Assembly (NCBI RefSeq): GCF_000429845.1
Contig: NZ_AUCQ01000001.1
Location: 326,845 to 390,844, forward strand
Reading direction: 5' to 3'
DNA: 64,000 nucleotides
Source: Comamonas composti DSM 21721
GTDB lineage: Bacteria > Pseudomonadota > Gammaproteobacteria > Burkholderiales > Burkholderiaceae_C
The position numbers were made by a program, and so were the translations under genes. Position 1 is the first letter of the stretch. Each line of letters starts with the position of its first letter. Of the stretch, positions 47,996 through 55,572 are shown one piece after another. The notes under the pieces were generated by a model. The model was not told the DNA's origin. It made no database searches and saw only the letters and a program-made list of their open reading frames with translations.

Positions 47996-48781
47996 ATGCA
48001 AGCTCGTGCGCTCATCGCCGAAGACGAACCTTTGCTGGCCCAGGATTTATGCCACTCCCTTGCCCTGGCCTGGCCTGCTCTGCAGATTGCTGCCGTGACC
48101 GGCGACGGTCTGAGTGCCGTGCACAAGGCCCTGGACCTGCGGCCCGATGTGCTGTTTTTCGATATACGCATGCCAGGCCAAGGTGGTCTAGAAGCCGCTG
48201 CCGAACTCGCCGAGGCCTGGCCAGAGGCTCTACCTTTTCCGGTTCTGGTCTTTGTGACCGCTTATGACCAGTACGCCATGGCAGCGTTCGATGCCCAGGC
48301 ACTCGACTATGTGCTCAAGCCCGTGCAGCCCCAGCGCCTTGCGCTCACGGTCAAGCGCATACAGCAACGACTGGCCCAGTGCCGGTCCGGCAGGCTCGAA
48401 AGCACGCTGGAGCAATTGCGCGAGCTCATGCACCAGGCCTCTGCACCCGCTTCGCCCCGACTGCAGTTGATACAGGTGGGCATGGGCCATCAAATCCAGA
48501 TGCTGCCCCTGTCCGAAGTCGTGTATTTCGAAGCCTCGGACAAATATCTGCGTGTGCTCACGGCCAGGCACGAATACCTGCTTCGCATGCCCTTGAAGGA
48601 GCTGCTGCCGCAGCTGGACCCAGAAATGTTCTGGCAGATACATCGCGGCACCGTGGTGCGCGCCAGCAGCATAGCCTGCGCCCAGCGCGATGAGGCCAGC
48701 CGCCTGTGGCTCAGTCTGCGCGACAGGCCCGAAAGACTGGCCGTGAGCCGGCTGTATGCCACTCGTTTCAAGGCCATGTAG
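47996..48781 (+). CDS. LytTR-type response regulator
   Basis: 261 residues from the ATG at 47996. The receiver domain (about 3-120) shows ALIAEDEPLLAQDLC with the acidic pocket, phospho-Asp in VLFFDIRMPGQGGLEAAAEL, and Lys in YVLKPVQPQRL. The LytTR DNA-binding domain (about 155-255) shows LPLSEVVYFEASDKYLRVLT, RMPLKELLPQLDPEMFWQIH and RGTVVRASSI. It is the partner of the LytS-type kinase. Targets unknown; the upstream membrane gene is the obvious candidate. Ends 6 bp before the convergent radical SAM gene. Confidence 0.92.
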   Translation: MQARALIAEDEPLLAQDLCHSLALAWPALQIAAVTGDGLSAVHKALDLRPDVLFFDIRMPGQGGLEAAAELAEAWPEALPFPVLVFVTAYDQYAMAAFDAQALDYVLKPVQPQRLALTVKRIQQRLAQCRSGRLESTLEQLRELMHQASAPASPRLQLIQVGMGHQIQMLPLSEVVYFEASDKYLRVLTARHEYLLRMPLKELLPQLDPEMFWQIHRGTVVRASSIACAQRDEASRLWLSLRDRPERLAVSRLYATRFKAM

Positions 48782-48787
48782 CCACAT

Positions 48788-49903
48788 TCAGAACAGACGT
48801 TGCTGCTTTTGCAAAAGCGCAGGACTGTACTGGCTGCAGTCAAGGCGCAAGGGTTCGCGGTTCAGGCCCAGTTTGCGGCAGGCGAGCCGAAAACGCTGGG
48901 CCAGCATTTGGGCCCAGAGCCCCTGGCCCTTCATGCGCTGGCCGAACTGGCTGTTGTAGCTGCGGCCTGCCTCGCGCCCGGCCTGGTCTATGCCATGCAG
49001 GTCGCGCACGCGCTCCATGACTCTTGTCGCACGTTGCGGGTAATGCAACCCAAGCCATTGCTCGAACAGCGGCGCAAGCTCCCAGGGCAGGCGCAGCACC
49101 GCGTAAAAAGCGTGACGCGCGCCAGCCTCGGCTGCGGCTGCGAGCACCTGCTCCATGTCATCGTTGAGAAACGGTATCTGCGGCGCCAGGCTCACGCCTA
49201 CGGGCACGCCGGCTGCGGCCAGGGTCTGAATGGTGCTGCAGCGCCTGTACGGAGCGGCAGCGCGCGGCTCCAGCCGGCGGGCAAGCTCCGGGTTCAAGGT
49301 GCTCAGCGACAGGTGCACGCTGACCAGCCCCTGCTCGGCCAAAGGCGCCAGAAGATCCAGATCGCGCTCCACGCCGCTGCCCTTGGTCACGATGGTGAAG
49401 GGGTGACGTGCCCGGGCCAGCACTTCGATGAGTCTGCGCGTGAGCCTCAGTTCGCGTTCAATCGGCTGATAACAGTCGGTGACCGAGCCCAGCATGATGG
49501 GGCTGGGCACATGCCTGTCGCGCGCCAGCTCGGCACTCAGCAATTCGGGCAGATTCTTCTTGGCAATGAGCCGGGTCTCGAAATCCAGCCCTGGCGACCA
49601 GCCCAGATAACTGTGCGTGGGCCGTGCATAGCAGTAGATGCAGCCATGTTCACAGCCTCGGTAGGGATTCAGGCCCAGGTGATATGGCAGATCGGGAGAC
49701 TCATGGCGGCTTAGCGCCGAGCGCGCCTGCTCCCAACTGAGCTCGGTGCGTACGGCCCCGGGGTCGTCGGCCAGGGCCCCACCACCCCAGCCATCGTCGA
49801 AAGCCGAGCGCTCATCCCTGGCAAAGCGATGCTCGGGCCAGTTGGCTGCACCACGCCCCTTGATGGGCAGCAAGGGCTGTACTGGAGAGAATTCTTGGCT
49901 CAT
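48788..49903 (-). CDS. PA0069-family radical SAM protein
   Basis: 371 residues from the ATG at 49903 (MSQEFSPVQPLLPIKGRGAA); upstream in-frame ATGs lie in the LexA box and are rejected. The radical SAM cluster is YRGCEHGCIYCYARPTHSYL (CxxxCxxC). LGSVTDCYQPIERELRLTRR and FTIVTKGSGVERDLDLLAPL resemble SplB-like photolyase-type radical SAM enzymes; the C-terminal half is family-specific. Members cleave SAM to make a 5'-deoxyadenosyl radical; the substrate is unknown. A consensus LexA box overlaps the start region, which suggests DNA damage control. Confidence 0.88.
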   Translation of the reverse strand: MSQEFSPVQPLLPIKGRGAANWPEHRFARDERSAFDDGWGGGALADDPGAVRTELSWEQARSALSRHESPDLPYHLGLNPYRGCEHGCIYCYARPTHSYLGWSPGLDFETRLIAKKNLPELLSAELARDRHVPSPIMLGSVTDCYQPIERELRLTRRLIEVLARARHPFTIVTKGSGVERDLDLLAPLAEQGLVSVHLSLSTLNPELARRLEPRAAAPYRRCSTIQTLAAAGVPVGVSLAPQIPFLNDDMEQVLAAAAEAGARHAFYAVLRLPWELAPLFEQWLGLHYPQRATRVMERVRDLHGIDQAGREAGRSYNSQFGQRMKGQGLWAQMLAQRFRLACRKLGLNREPLRLDCSQYSPALLQKQQRLF

Positions 49904-49910
49904 CAAGATA

Positions 49911-49926
49911 CTGTACATAAATACAG
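49911..49926. promoter_or_regulatory. LexA (SOS) box
   Basis: CTGTACATAAATACAG matches the proteobacterial LexA consensus CTGT-N8-ACAG exactly, with the AT-rich centre. It ends 8 bp before the radical SAM start codon on the minus strand. Confidence 0.75.
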
Positions 49927-50029
49927 CATTCATCGCCAAGAGAAAATTCCAGACCCCATTTCTGCATCAGGGCTACGCAATTCGCCTGCGTTTGGCAAGA
50001 GGATTTCGCAGTGCTTCGTGCGGGATCGC

Positions 50030-50125
50030 TTGGCAGGGATTTTTATTGGCTGCACAATGTAAGGAACTCACCAACTTGGTGCCATCTCATGCCTAGGCCC
50101 GGACAAGCACGTTGCCCGGGCTTTT
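50030..50125 (+). ncRNA. Candidate short transcript or attenuated leader ahead of rnk
   Basis: TTGGCA (50030-50035), 17 bp, CACAAT (50053-50058) form a promoter. About 10 nt later a CACCA/TGGTG hairpin (50069-50081) and a terminator GCCCGG...CCGGGC TTTT (50097-50125) follow. CGGACAA (50100-50106) could instead pair with TTGTCCG (50124-50130), which would undo the terminator. No gene on this strand lies upstream. It would give an RNA of about 60 nt, or control read-through to rnk. Confidence 0.4.
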
Positions 50126-50192
50126 GTCCGTTTGAACGCCACTGATTCCTCATCAGCAGTGGCGCCCTGCATTCACTCACAGGAGCCCTACC

Positions 50193-50600
50193 ATGGAGCG
50201 CAAGCCCCACATTATTTTGTCGTCCCTGGATCTGGAGCGCATAGAGGCCTTGCTGGACAAGCTCGCCGGCAACTTTCCAGGCCGTGAGTCTCTGGAGGCC
50301 GAGCTCGACCGGGCCGACGTGTTCGATCCCAAGGACATGCCCCCCAATGTGGTGACCATGAACTCCACGGTGCGCTTCACCATTCTGGAGTCCGGCAAGA
50401 CGAATACCCTGACCCTGGTCTACCCCAAGGAAATGGACGGTAGCGTCGACAAGGTTTCCGTGTTTGCGCCCGTGGGCATTGCCCTGCTGGGCCTGAGCGT
50501 CGGCGATGAATTCCGCATGCCCAGCCCCACGGGCCAGGTCACGGTTCGTGTGGACGGCATAGACTTTCAGCCCGAAAGCGCGGGCGAGCTGCACCGCTAA
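50193..50600 (+). CDS. rnk: Nucleoside diphosphate kinase regulator (GreA/GreB C-terminal family)
   Basis: 135 residues with CAGGAG ahead of the ATG. An N-terminal short coiled coil (LDLERIEALLDKLAGNFPGR) precedes the GreA/GreB C-terminal FKBP-like fold: NVVTMNSTVRFTILESGKTN, LTLVYPKEM, VFAPVGIALLGLSVGDEFRM. Rnk binds RNA polymerase in the secondary channel but lacks the acidic tip of Gre factors. It stands alone between two terminators. Confidence 0.92.
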   Translation: MERKPHIILSSLDLERIEALLDKLAGNFPGRESLEAELDRADVFDPKDMPPNVVTMNSTVRFTILESGKTNTLTLVYPKEMDGSVDKVSVFAPVGIALLGLSVGDEFRMPSPTGQVTVRVDGIDFQPESAGELHR

Positions 50601-50623
50601 GCCTGAAGCCAGCTCCCAACCTC

Positions 50624-50647
50624 AAAGCAGCCTCGGCTGCTTTTTTT
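50624..50647 (+). terminator. rnk terminator
   Basis: AAAGCAGCC, a TC loop, GGCTGCTTT and a run of seven T. It serves rnk; the convergent acyltransferase gene ends 12 bp later. Confidence 0.88.
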
Positions 50648-50659
50648 ACGCACATTCCT

Positions 50660-51787
50660 TCAGTGGAGCGCGGCCACGGCCGCAGCCAGCATGCCTGCCC
50701 CGACCAGACCGGCCTGCCAGCGCAGCGCCACCTGCCAGGTGGACACAGGACGCTCCACGCGCTCATAAAGCCCATACCCGGCCGCAATCGACAACACGAA
50801 TGCAATTGGCATGCCCCACAAGGCGGCGACCACGGAATCAGGCCAGAAATAATGAACCACCGCATTCATGAGCAGGCAGACTGCAAAGTGCACGAGGAAC
50901 ACCGAATACGAGATCTGCCCCAGCCGACCCAACGGCCTCCAGCCCTGCCACTGCGCCAGCGACGGGCTGCGCATTGCGGCCACCAGAGCCAGGGCCGTGG
51001 CCCCGGCCAGGGCGATGCGGTCACGCCACTGCAAGGCCAGAGCCAGCATGACCAGGCCCACCATCAACAGACTCCAGGCCCAGGCTGCTGCCCTTTTCGG
51101 AGCCTGTACTGCCCAGCAGGCCATCATGCCCAGCCCGTAGGCACCAAAAAAGTACAGCGCCCAGTCGTCCCAATCGGCATCACGGTTGAAGCCCAGCAGC
51201 GAAGCTGCAGCCAGCAGCACGACCAGGAGTTGTGAAAGCGTCCATCCCGGGGGCCAGGCCGCAGGCCTGTGGCTCAAGCCGCGCGCCAAGACCAGCAGCA
51301 GGACCGTGAGTGCAAACAGCTGAAAGTCTATGGACACATACCAGACACCGGCCGACAGCGACTCCTCCCCCGCAATGCCTTGCAGCAGCAGCGCATGGGT
51401 GATGAGCTGCCAAAGATCCGGCTCGGCCGAAATGGACTCGTGATCAAACCAGGGCCGCACCACCTCGGACACCAGCATGACCACGACCAGGGCCACGGCA
51501 TAAGGCACGATGAGCCGCACGAAGCGCCGCCCTATCCGCAGCCAGGGCGCATCGAAGCGAGCCTGCCCCTGGGGCGCGAGACTGGCAGCGGCCAGGTAGC
51601 CGCCCAGCACCAGAAAAATCTGCACGGCCATGCGCGCGTATTCGTAGAGCCAGTCGATCAGCTCTGGGATCTCTGCACGCGCCACATCGGACATGGGTCC
51701 GTAAAAAGCCAGGTGGTGCCAGACAATGGCAGCACAGGCCAGGCCCTTGGTGCAATCGAGCAGGGCGCTGCGGCTTGCTTGGGACAT
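50660..51787 (-). CDS. Acyltransferase 3 family membrane protein
   Basis: 375 residues from the ATG at 51787 (MSQASRSALLDCTKGLACAA). About ten membrane helices. Family features are the HHLAFYG motif with the catalytic-type His (about 22-23), VQIFLVLGGYLAAASLA, and a late GQISYSVFLVHFAVCLLMNA. It moves acetyl or other acyl groups onto sugars or polymers at the inner membrane; OpgC- and O-antigen acetylase-like roles are possible. It is divergent from the GbsR-type regulator across a gap with a palindrome. Acceptor unknown. Confidence 0.88.
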   Translation of the reverse strand: MSQASRSALLDCTKGLACAAIVWHHLAFYGPMSDVARAEIPELIDWLYEYARMAVQIFLVLGGYLAAASLAPQGQARFDAPWLRIGRRFVRLIVPYAVALVVVMLVSEVVRPWFDHESISAEPDLWQLITHALLLQGIAGEESLSAGVWYVSIDFQLFALTVLLLVLARGLSHRPAAWPPGWTLSQLLVVLLAAASLLGFNRDADWDDWALYFFGAYGLGMMACWAVQAPKRAAAWAWSLLMVGLVMLALALQWRDRIALAGATALALVAAMRSPSLAQWQGWRPLGRLGQISYSVFLVHFAVCLLMNAVVHYFWPDSVVAALWGMPIAFVLSIAAGYGLYERVERPVSTWQVALRWQAGLVGAGMLAAAVAALH

Positions 51788-51809
51788 GATGGGAAGTTGA
51801 TATGTGTCA

Positions 51810-51833
51810 GGGTTTGGCAAGCGTGCCAAACCC
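51810..51833. promoter_or_regulatory. 10-bp perfect inverted repeat in the acyltransferase/GbsR intergenic region
   Basis: GGGTTTGGCA (51810-51819), loop AGCG, TGCCAAACCC (51824-51833). It lies between two divergent genes, 23 bp from the acyltransferase start and 55-60 bp from the regulator start. No T-run, so an operator is more likely than a terminator. Confidence 0.55.
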
Positions 51834-51887
51834 GCGATTGTGCGCGTTTCAGAACACAGCTGCAGCGCCTCAGCCCACAAAGGCACA

Positions 51888-52478
51888 ATGGTGGGCATGA
51901 CGCACAACACTCCGCTGCCCGCGTTGAACCGGCAGTTTGTTTCGCACTTTGGTGAAATGGGCAGCCGCTGGGGCATTAACCGTACCGTGGGCCAGATCTA
52001 TGCACTGCTTTATCTCTCTCCCACACCGCTCAATGCCGACCAGATTGCCGAGACCCTGGAGTTCTCGCGCTCCAACGTGAGCATGGGCCTCAAGGAGCTG
52101 CAAGCCTGGCGTCTGGTTCAACTGCGCCATCAGCCCGGAGACAGGCGTGAATATTTCGAGGCGCCACAGGACGTCTGGGAGATCTTCCGCCGCCTGGCCG
52201 AAGAGCGCCGGCGCCGAGAGATCGAGCCCACACAGTCCATGCTGCGGGCCGCCATGCTCGAGGAGGCCAGTACCGACGATGAACGTTACGCCCAGCAGCG
52301 CATGCGCGACATGTATGAGCTCATAGACCGGCTCATGAGCTGGTTCGACGATGTGCAGCGGCTGTCGCCCGAGACGGCCATGCAGCTCATGGGCATGGGC
52401 ACGGCTGTCACGCGCCTGCTCGAGTTCAAGGACCGGATCTCCGGCAAGAAGGGCAAGAGCCTGCCCGCAGAGGATTGA
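51888..52478 (+). CDS. GbsR/MarR-type transcriptional regulator
   Basis: 196 residues from the ATG at 51888 (or 193 from 51897). The winged helix is clear: FGEMGSRWGINRTVGQIYAL, LNADQIAETLEFSRSNVSMG, LKELQAWRLVQLRHQPGDRR. A long helical C-terminus follows. GbsR-type regulators next to cydAB are frequent in Burkholderiales, so it may act on the cytochrome bd genes; that is inference. It converges with cydX across a shared terminator. Confidence 0.85.
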   Translation: MVGMTHNTPLPALNRQFVSHFGEMGSRWGINRTVGQIYALLYLSPTPLNADQIAETLEFSRSNVSMGLKELQAWRLVQLRHQPGDRREYFEAPQDVWEIFRRLAEERRRREIEPTQSMLRAAMLEEASTDDERYAQQRMRDMYELIDRLMSWFDDVQRLSPETAMQLMGMGTAVTRLLEFKDRISGKKGKSLPAED

Positions 52479-52496
52479 GACCGCCGGCACCAAAGT

Positions 52497-52524
52497 AAAA
52501 AGCCGCTCGGATGAGCGGCTTTTT
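52497..52524. terminator. Bidirectional terminator between GbsR-type gene and cydX
   Basis: AAAAAGCCGCTC, loop GGAT, GAGCGGCTTTTT. A-run on one side and T-run on the other allow it to serve both convergent units. Confidence 0.9.
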
Positions 52525-52596
52525 GATACCTCAAGTCTTCAATGACGCAATGGCAGCCTCACTCTTCGGCTGTCATTGCCTTCAAGAGACTTGCAC

Positions 52597-52737
52597 TCAC
52601 CTGCGCTTTTCGCGCTGGCTGTCCGCAAGCAGTTCACGGCGGGTGTGCTCATCATCCATGAGTTCGAACCACATGGCGTTGAGTACGGCAAAGGCGGCCG
52701 CCAGAGGCAGGCCTAGCAACCAGGCAAAGTACCACAT
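52597..52737 (-). CDS. cydX: Cytochrome bd oxidase small subunit CydX
   Basis: 46 residues: MWYFAWLLGLPLAAAFAVLN, then AMWFELMDDEHTRRELLADS and QREKRR. The ATG at 52737 has AAAGGA at the right distance and lies 25 bp after the cydB stop. The MWYFAW start, single membrane helix and NAMWFE motif are those of CydX/CbdX, which stabilises the oxidase haems. Too short for a usual ORF cut-off. Confidence 0.9.
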   Translation of the reverse strand: MWYFAWLLGLPLAAAFAVLNAMWFELMDDEHTRRELLADSQREKRR

Positions 52738-52762
52738 GCTGTTTCAATCCTTTTCTAGCAAA

Positions 52763-53914
52763 TCAATAGGAGTGGCCCTTGCCCGTTGCAATTGCCATCG
52801 GGTCCACCTTGCCGCGCAAGATGCTGTAGACCCAGCTGGTATAGGCAAGAATGATGGGCACGAAGATCAGGGCGCAGACCAGCATGATGAACAGCGTCAA
52901 ATGGCTGGAGGATGAGTCCCATACCGTGAGGCTGAACTGCGGATCCAGCGATGAAGGCAGGATGAAGGGGAACATGGAAGCCCCCACGCTCAGGATGATG
53001 CCCGCAATGCCCAGACCGCTGGCCAGCAGGCCCAGCCACTCTCGCCGCAGCCACATGCCGCAGGCCGACAGAAGCGGCAGCAGCAATCCCAGGGCCGGCA
53101 CGAGATACAGCACTGGCTGTGCCTTGTAGTTCGCGAACCAGGCCCCCGCCTCAAGCGCTGCGGTCTTGAGCATGGGGTTCGAAGGTCCGGTCTTGTTCAC
53201 AGCACTCGTAATGCTGTAGCCATCAAGGCCGCTCAGCCACAGGCCACCCACCGCGAACAGCAGCGTGGTGAGCACGGCCGCCAGCACGCCCCATTTGCGC
53301 GCGCGCTCGGCGACCTCGCCATCGGTCTTGAACAACAGCCAGGCCGCGCCATGCATGAGCAGCATGGCCAGCGAGACCAGGCCGCACAGCAGCGCAAACG
53401 GATTGAGCAGTCCCAGGAAGCTGCCTTCGTAATAAATGCGCATGTCCGAGCCCAGGCCGAAGGGCACGCCCTGCAGCACATTGCCCACGGCCACGCCAAA
53501 GATCAGCGCGGGCACGACCCCGGCCATGCACAGCACCGCATCCCAGCGCGAGCGCCAGGCCGGGCTCTCTCGCTTGCTGCGAAACTTGAAGGCCACGGGA
53601 CGCAGAATCAGTGCCACCAGAGCCGCGAACATGGCCAGGTAAAAGCCCGAGAACGAGACTGCATACAGCTGCGGCCAGGCCGCAAAAATGGCTCCCCCCC
53701 CCAGGATCAGCCAGACCTGGTTGCCTTCCCAGACCGGGCCTATGGAGTTGATGACCACGCGCCGCTCCACATCGGTCTTGGCCGCAAGCGGCAGCAAGGC
53801 CGCCGCCCCGAGATCGAAGCCGTCGGTCACGGCAAAGCCTATGAGCAAGATAGCCAGCAGCACCCACCAGATCAGGCGCAAGATGTCGTAACTTATTAGT
53901 TCATGCAAGATCAT
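52763..53914 (-). CDS. cydB: Cytochrome bd ubiquinol oxidase subunit II
   Basis: 383 residues, about eight to nine membrane helices. N-terminal LIWWVLLAILLIGFAVTDGF and DLGAAALLP with the conserved Asp/Gly pattern, then NSIGPVWEGNQVWLILGGGA and WPQLYAVSFSGFYLA. It is the second large subunit of the terminal oxidase. It lies 22 bp behind cydA. Confidence 0.96.
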   Translation of the reverse strand: MILHELISYDILRLIWWVLLAILLIGFAVTDGFDLGAAALLPLAAKTDVERRVVINSIGPVWEGNQVWLILGGGAIFAAWPQLYAVSFSGFYLAMFAALVALILRPVAFKFRSKRESPAWRSRWDAVLCMAGVVPALIFGVAVGNVLQGVPFGLGSDMRIYYEGSFLGLLNPFALLCGLVSLAMLLMHGAAWLLFKTDGEVAERARKWGVLAAVLTTLLFAVGGLWLSGLDGYSITSAVNKTGPSNPMLKTAALEAGAWFANYKAQPVLYLVPALGLLLPLLSACGMWLRREWLGLLASGLGIAGIILSVGASMFPFILPSSLDPQFSLTVWDSSSSHLTLFIMLVCALIFVPIILAYTSWVYSILRGKVDPMAIATGKGHSY

Positions 53915-53936
53915 GTGACTCTTTCCTTTGTCTGCC

Positions 53937-55523
53937 TCAGGCCTTGCCGGCCATCTGCTTCATGAGCGGGTAGTAATTGCTCAAATGGGCGTCGCTCACC
54001 TCTTGCGGCCCCTTGCGTATGGAATGGAGCATGAGCTTCATCTCGATGACGAAGATCACGGTGTAGATCAGGATGAAGCCCGCAATCGTGGCCAGCAACG
54101 CACTGGCTCCGAGGTTGGAGACGGCCAGCGCCGTGGGCAGAACGCCTTCAATGATCCAGGGCTGGCGGCCCAGCTCGGCCACGATCCAGCCGCTCTCGGC
54201 AGCAATCCACGGCAGGGGAATGGACAGCACGGCGATCTTGAGCAGCCAGGGGTGGGCATCCAGCCTGCGGCGAACCGACAGCCAGAAGAAGCAGGCCGTG
54301 AGCGCAATGAAGAACATGCCCAGGGCGACCATGATACGGAAGGCCCAGAACAGCGGACCCACGGGCGGAACCGTATCCATGGCCGCCTGGCGGACCTGCT
54401 CATCCGTGGCCTGGCGCGGATCGTCCAGATAGCGCTTGAGCAGCAGGGCGTAGCCCAGGTAGGCACCGTTGTTCTCGAAGCGCATGCGAGCCTCGGCCGG
54501 GACCTCGGCCTCCGTCTTGGCCGCACGAATGGTCTGCAGCGCGTCGTAGGCATCAATGCCGTTTCGGATATAGCCTTCGGCGTTGTTGACGAGATCCTTG
54601 ATGCCCGGGATTTCGGTATCCAGCGAACGCGTGCCAATCAGCCCCATGACCCATGGAATGTGCACCGCGTAATGGGTCTCGCGCGCATCCTGGTCAGGAA
54701 AGCCGAAGGCCGTGAATGCCGCTGGAGCAGCTTCGGTATCCCACATGGCCTCGATGGCCGCCAGCTTCATTTTCTGATGTTCGGAAGACAGATAGCCTGA
54801 TTCGTCTCCCAGCACCACGACCGACAGCGAAGCCGCAAGGCCGAACGAAGCGGCCACTGTCATGGAGCGCTTGGCCAGTTGCGCATGCCTGCCCTTGAGC
54901 AGATACCAGGCCGAGACGCCCAGCACAAAAATGGCTGCCGTCACATAGCCGGCCGAGACCGTATGCACGAACTTGGCCTGGGCCACGGGGTTCGTGAGCA
55001 CGGCCCCAAAGTCCGTGACCTCCATGCGCATGGTCTGTGGATTGAGCTGGGCTCCCACGGGGTTTTGCATCCAGCCGTTGGCAATCAGAATCCACAAGGC
55101 CGAGAAATTCGAGCCTATGGCCACCAGCCAGGTCGCGATCAAGTGCCCGACCCGGCTCATGCGCTCCCATCCAAAGAAGAACAGGCCCACGAACGTGGCC
55201 TCGAGGAAAAAGGCCATCAGACCTTCGATGGCCAGCGGGGCACCAAAGATATCGCCCACATAGTGGCTGTAGTAGCTCCAGTTCATGCCGAACTGGAACT
55301 CCATGACGATGCCCGTGGCAACGCCCATCGCGAAGTTGATGCCGAACAACACGCCCCAGAACTTGGTCATGTCGCGCCAGATCGTGCGCCCCGTCATCAC
55401 ATAAACCGTCTCCATGATGGCGATGAGCACCGACAGGCCCAGCGTCAATGGCACGAACAGAAAGTGGTAGAGCGCCGTCACCGCGAACTGAAGCCGCGAT
55501 AAATCGACGATATCTAAGCTCAT
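53937..55523 (-). CDS. cydA: Cytochrome bd ubiquinol oxidase subunit I
   Basis: 528 residues, the long-Q-loop size. Haem ligand His at the N-terminus (RLQFAVTALYHFLFVPLTLG), FEW-type motif MEFQFGMNWSYYSHYVGDIF, the second His in AKFVHTVSAGYVTAAIFVLG, and the Met in FWAFRIMVALGMFFIAL. The Q-loop spans about 245-380. The enzyme oxidises quinol and reduces oxygen with high affinity, useful at low oxygen or under sulphide or NO stress. It follows cydC by about 50 bp. Confidence 0.97.
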   Translation of the reverse strand: MSLDIVDLSRLQFAVTALYHFLFVPLTLGLSVLIAIMETVYVMTGRTIWRDMTKFWGVLFGINFAMGVATGIVMEFQFGMNWSYYSHYVGDIFGAPLAIEGLMAFFLEATFVGLFFFGWERMSRVGHLIATWLVAIGSNFSALWILIANGWMQNPVGAQLNPQTMRMEVTDFGAVLTNPVAQAKFVHTVSAGYVTAAIFVLGVSAWYLLKGRHAQLAKRSMTVAASFGLAASLSVVVLGDESGYLSSEHQKMKLAAIEAMWDTEAAPAAFTAFGFPDQDARETHYAVHIPWVMGLIGTRSLDTEIPGIKDLVNNAEGYIRNGIDAYDALQTIRAAKTEAEVPAEARMRFENNGAYLGYALLLKRYLDDPRQATDEQVRQAAMDTVPPVGPLFWAFRIMVALGMFFIALTACFFWLSVRRRLDAHPWLLKIAVLSIPLPWIAAESGWIVAELGRQPWIIEGVLPTALAVSNLGASALLATIAGFILIYTVIFVIEMKLMLHSIRKGPQEVSDAHLSNYYPLMKQMAGKA

Positions 55524-55572
55524 GTTGAAGTCCTTTCCAAAGATTTTTATTGACTAAAGCCTGGCCCCGCCC

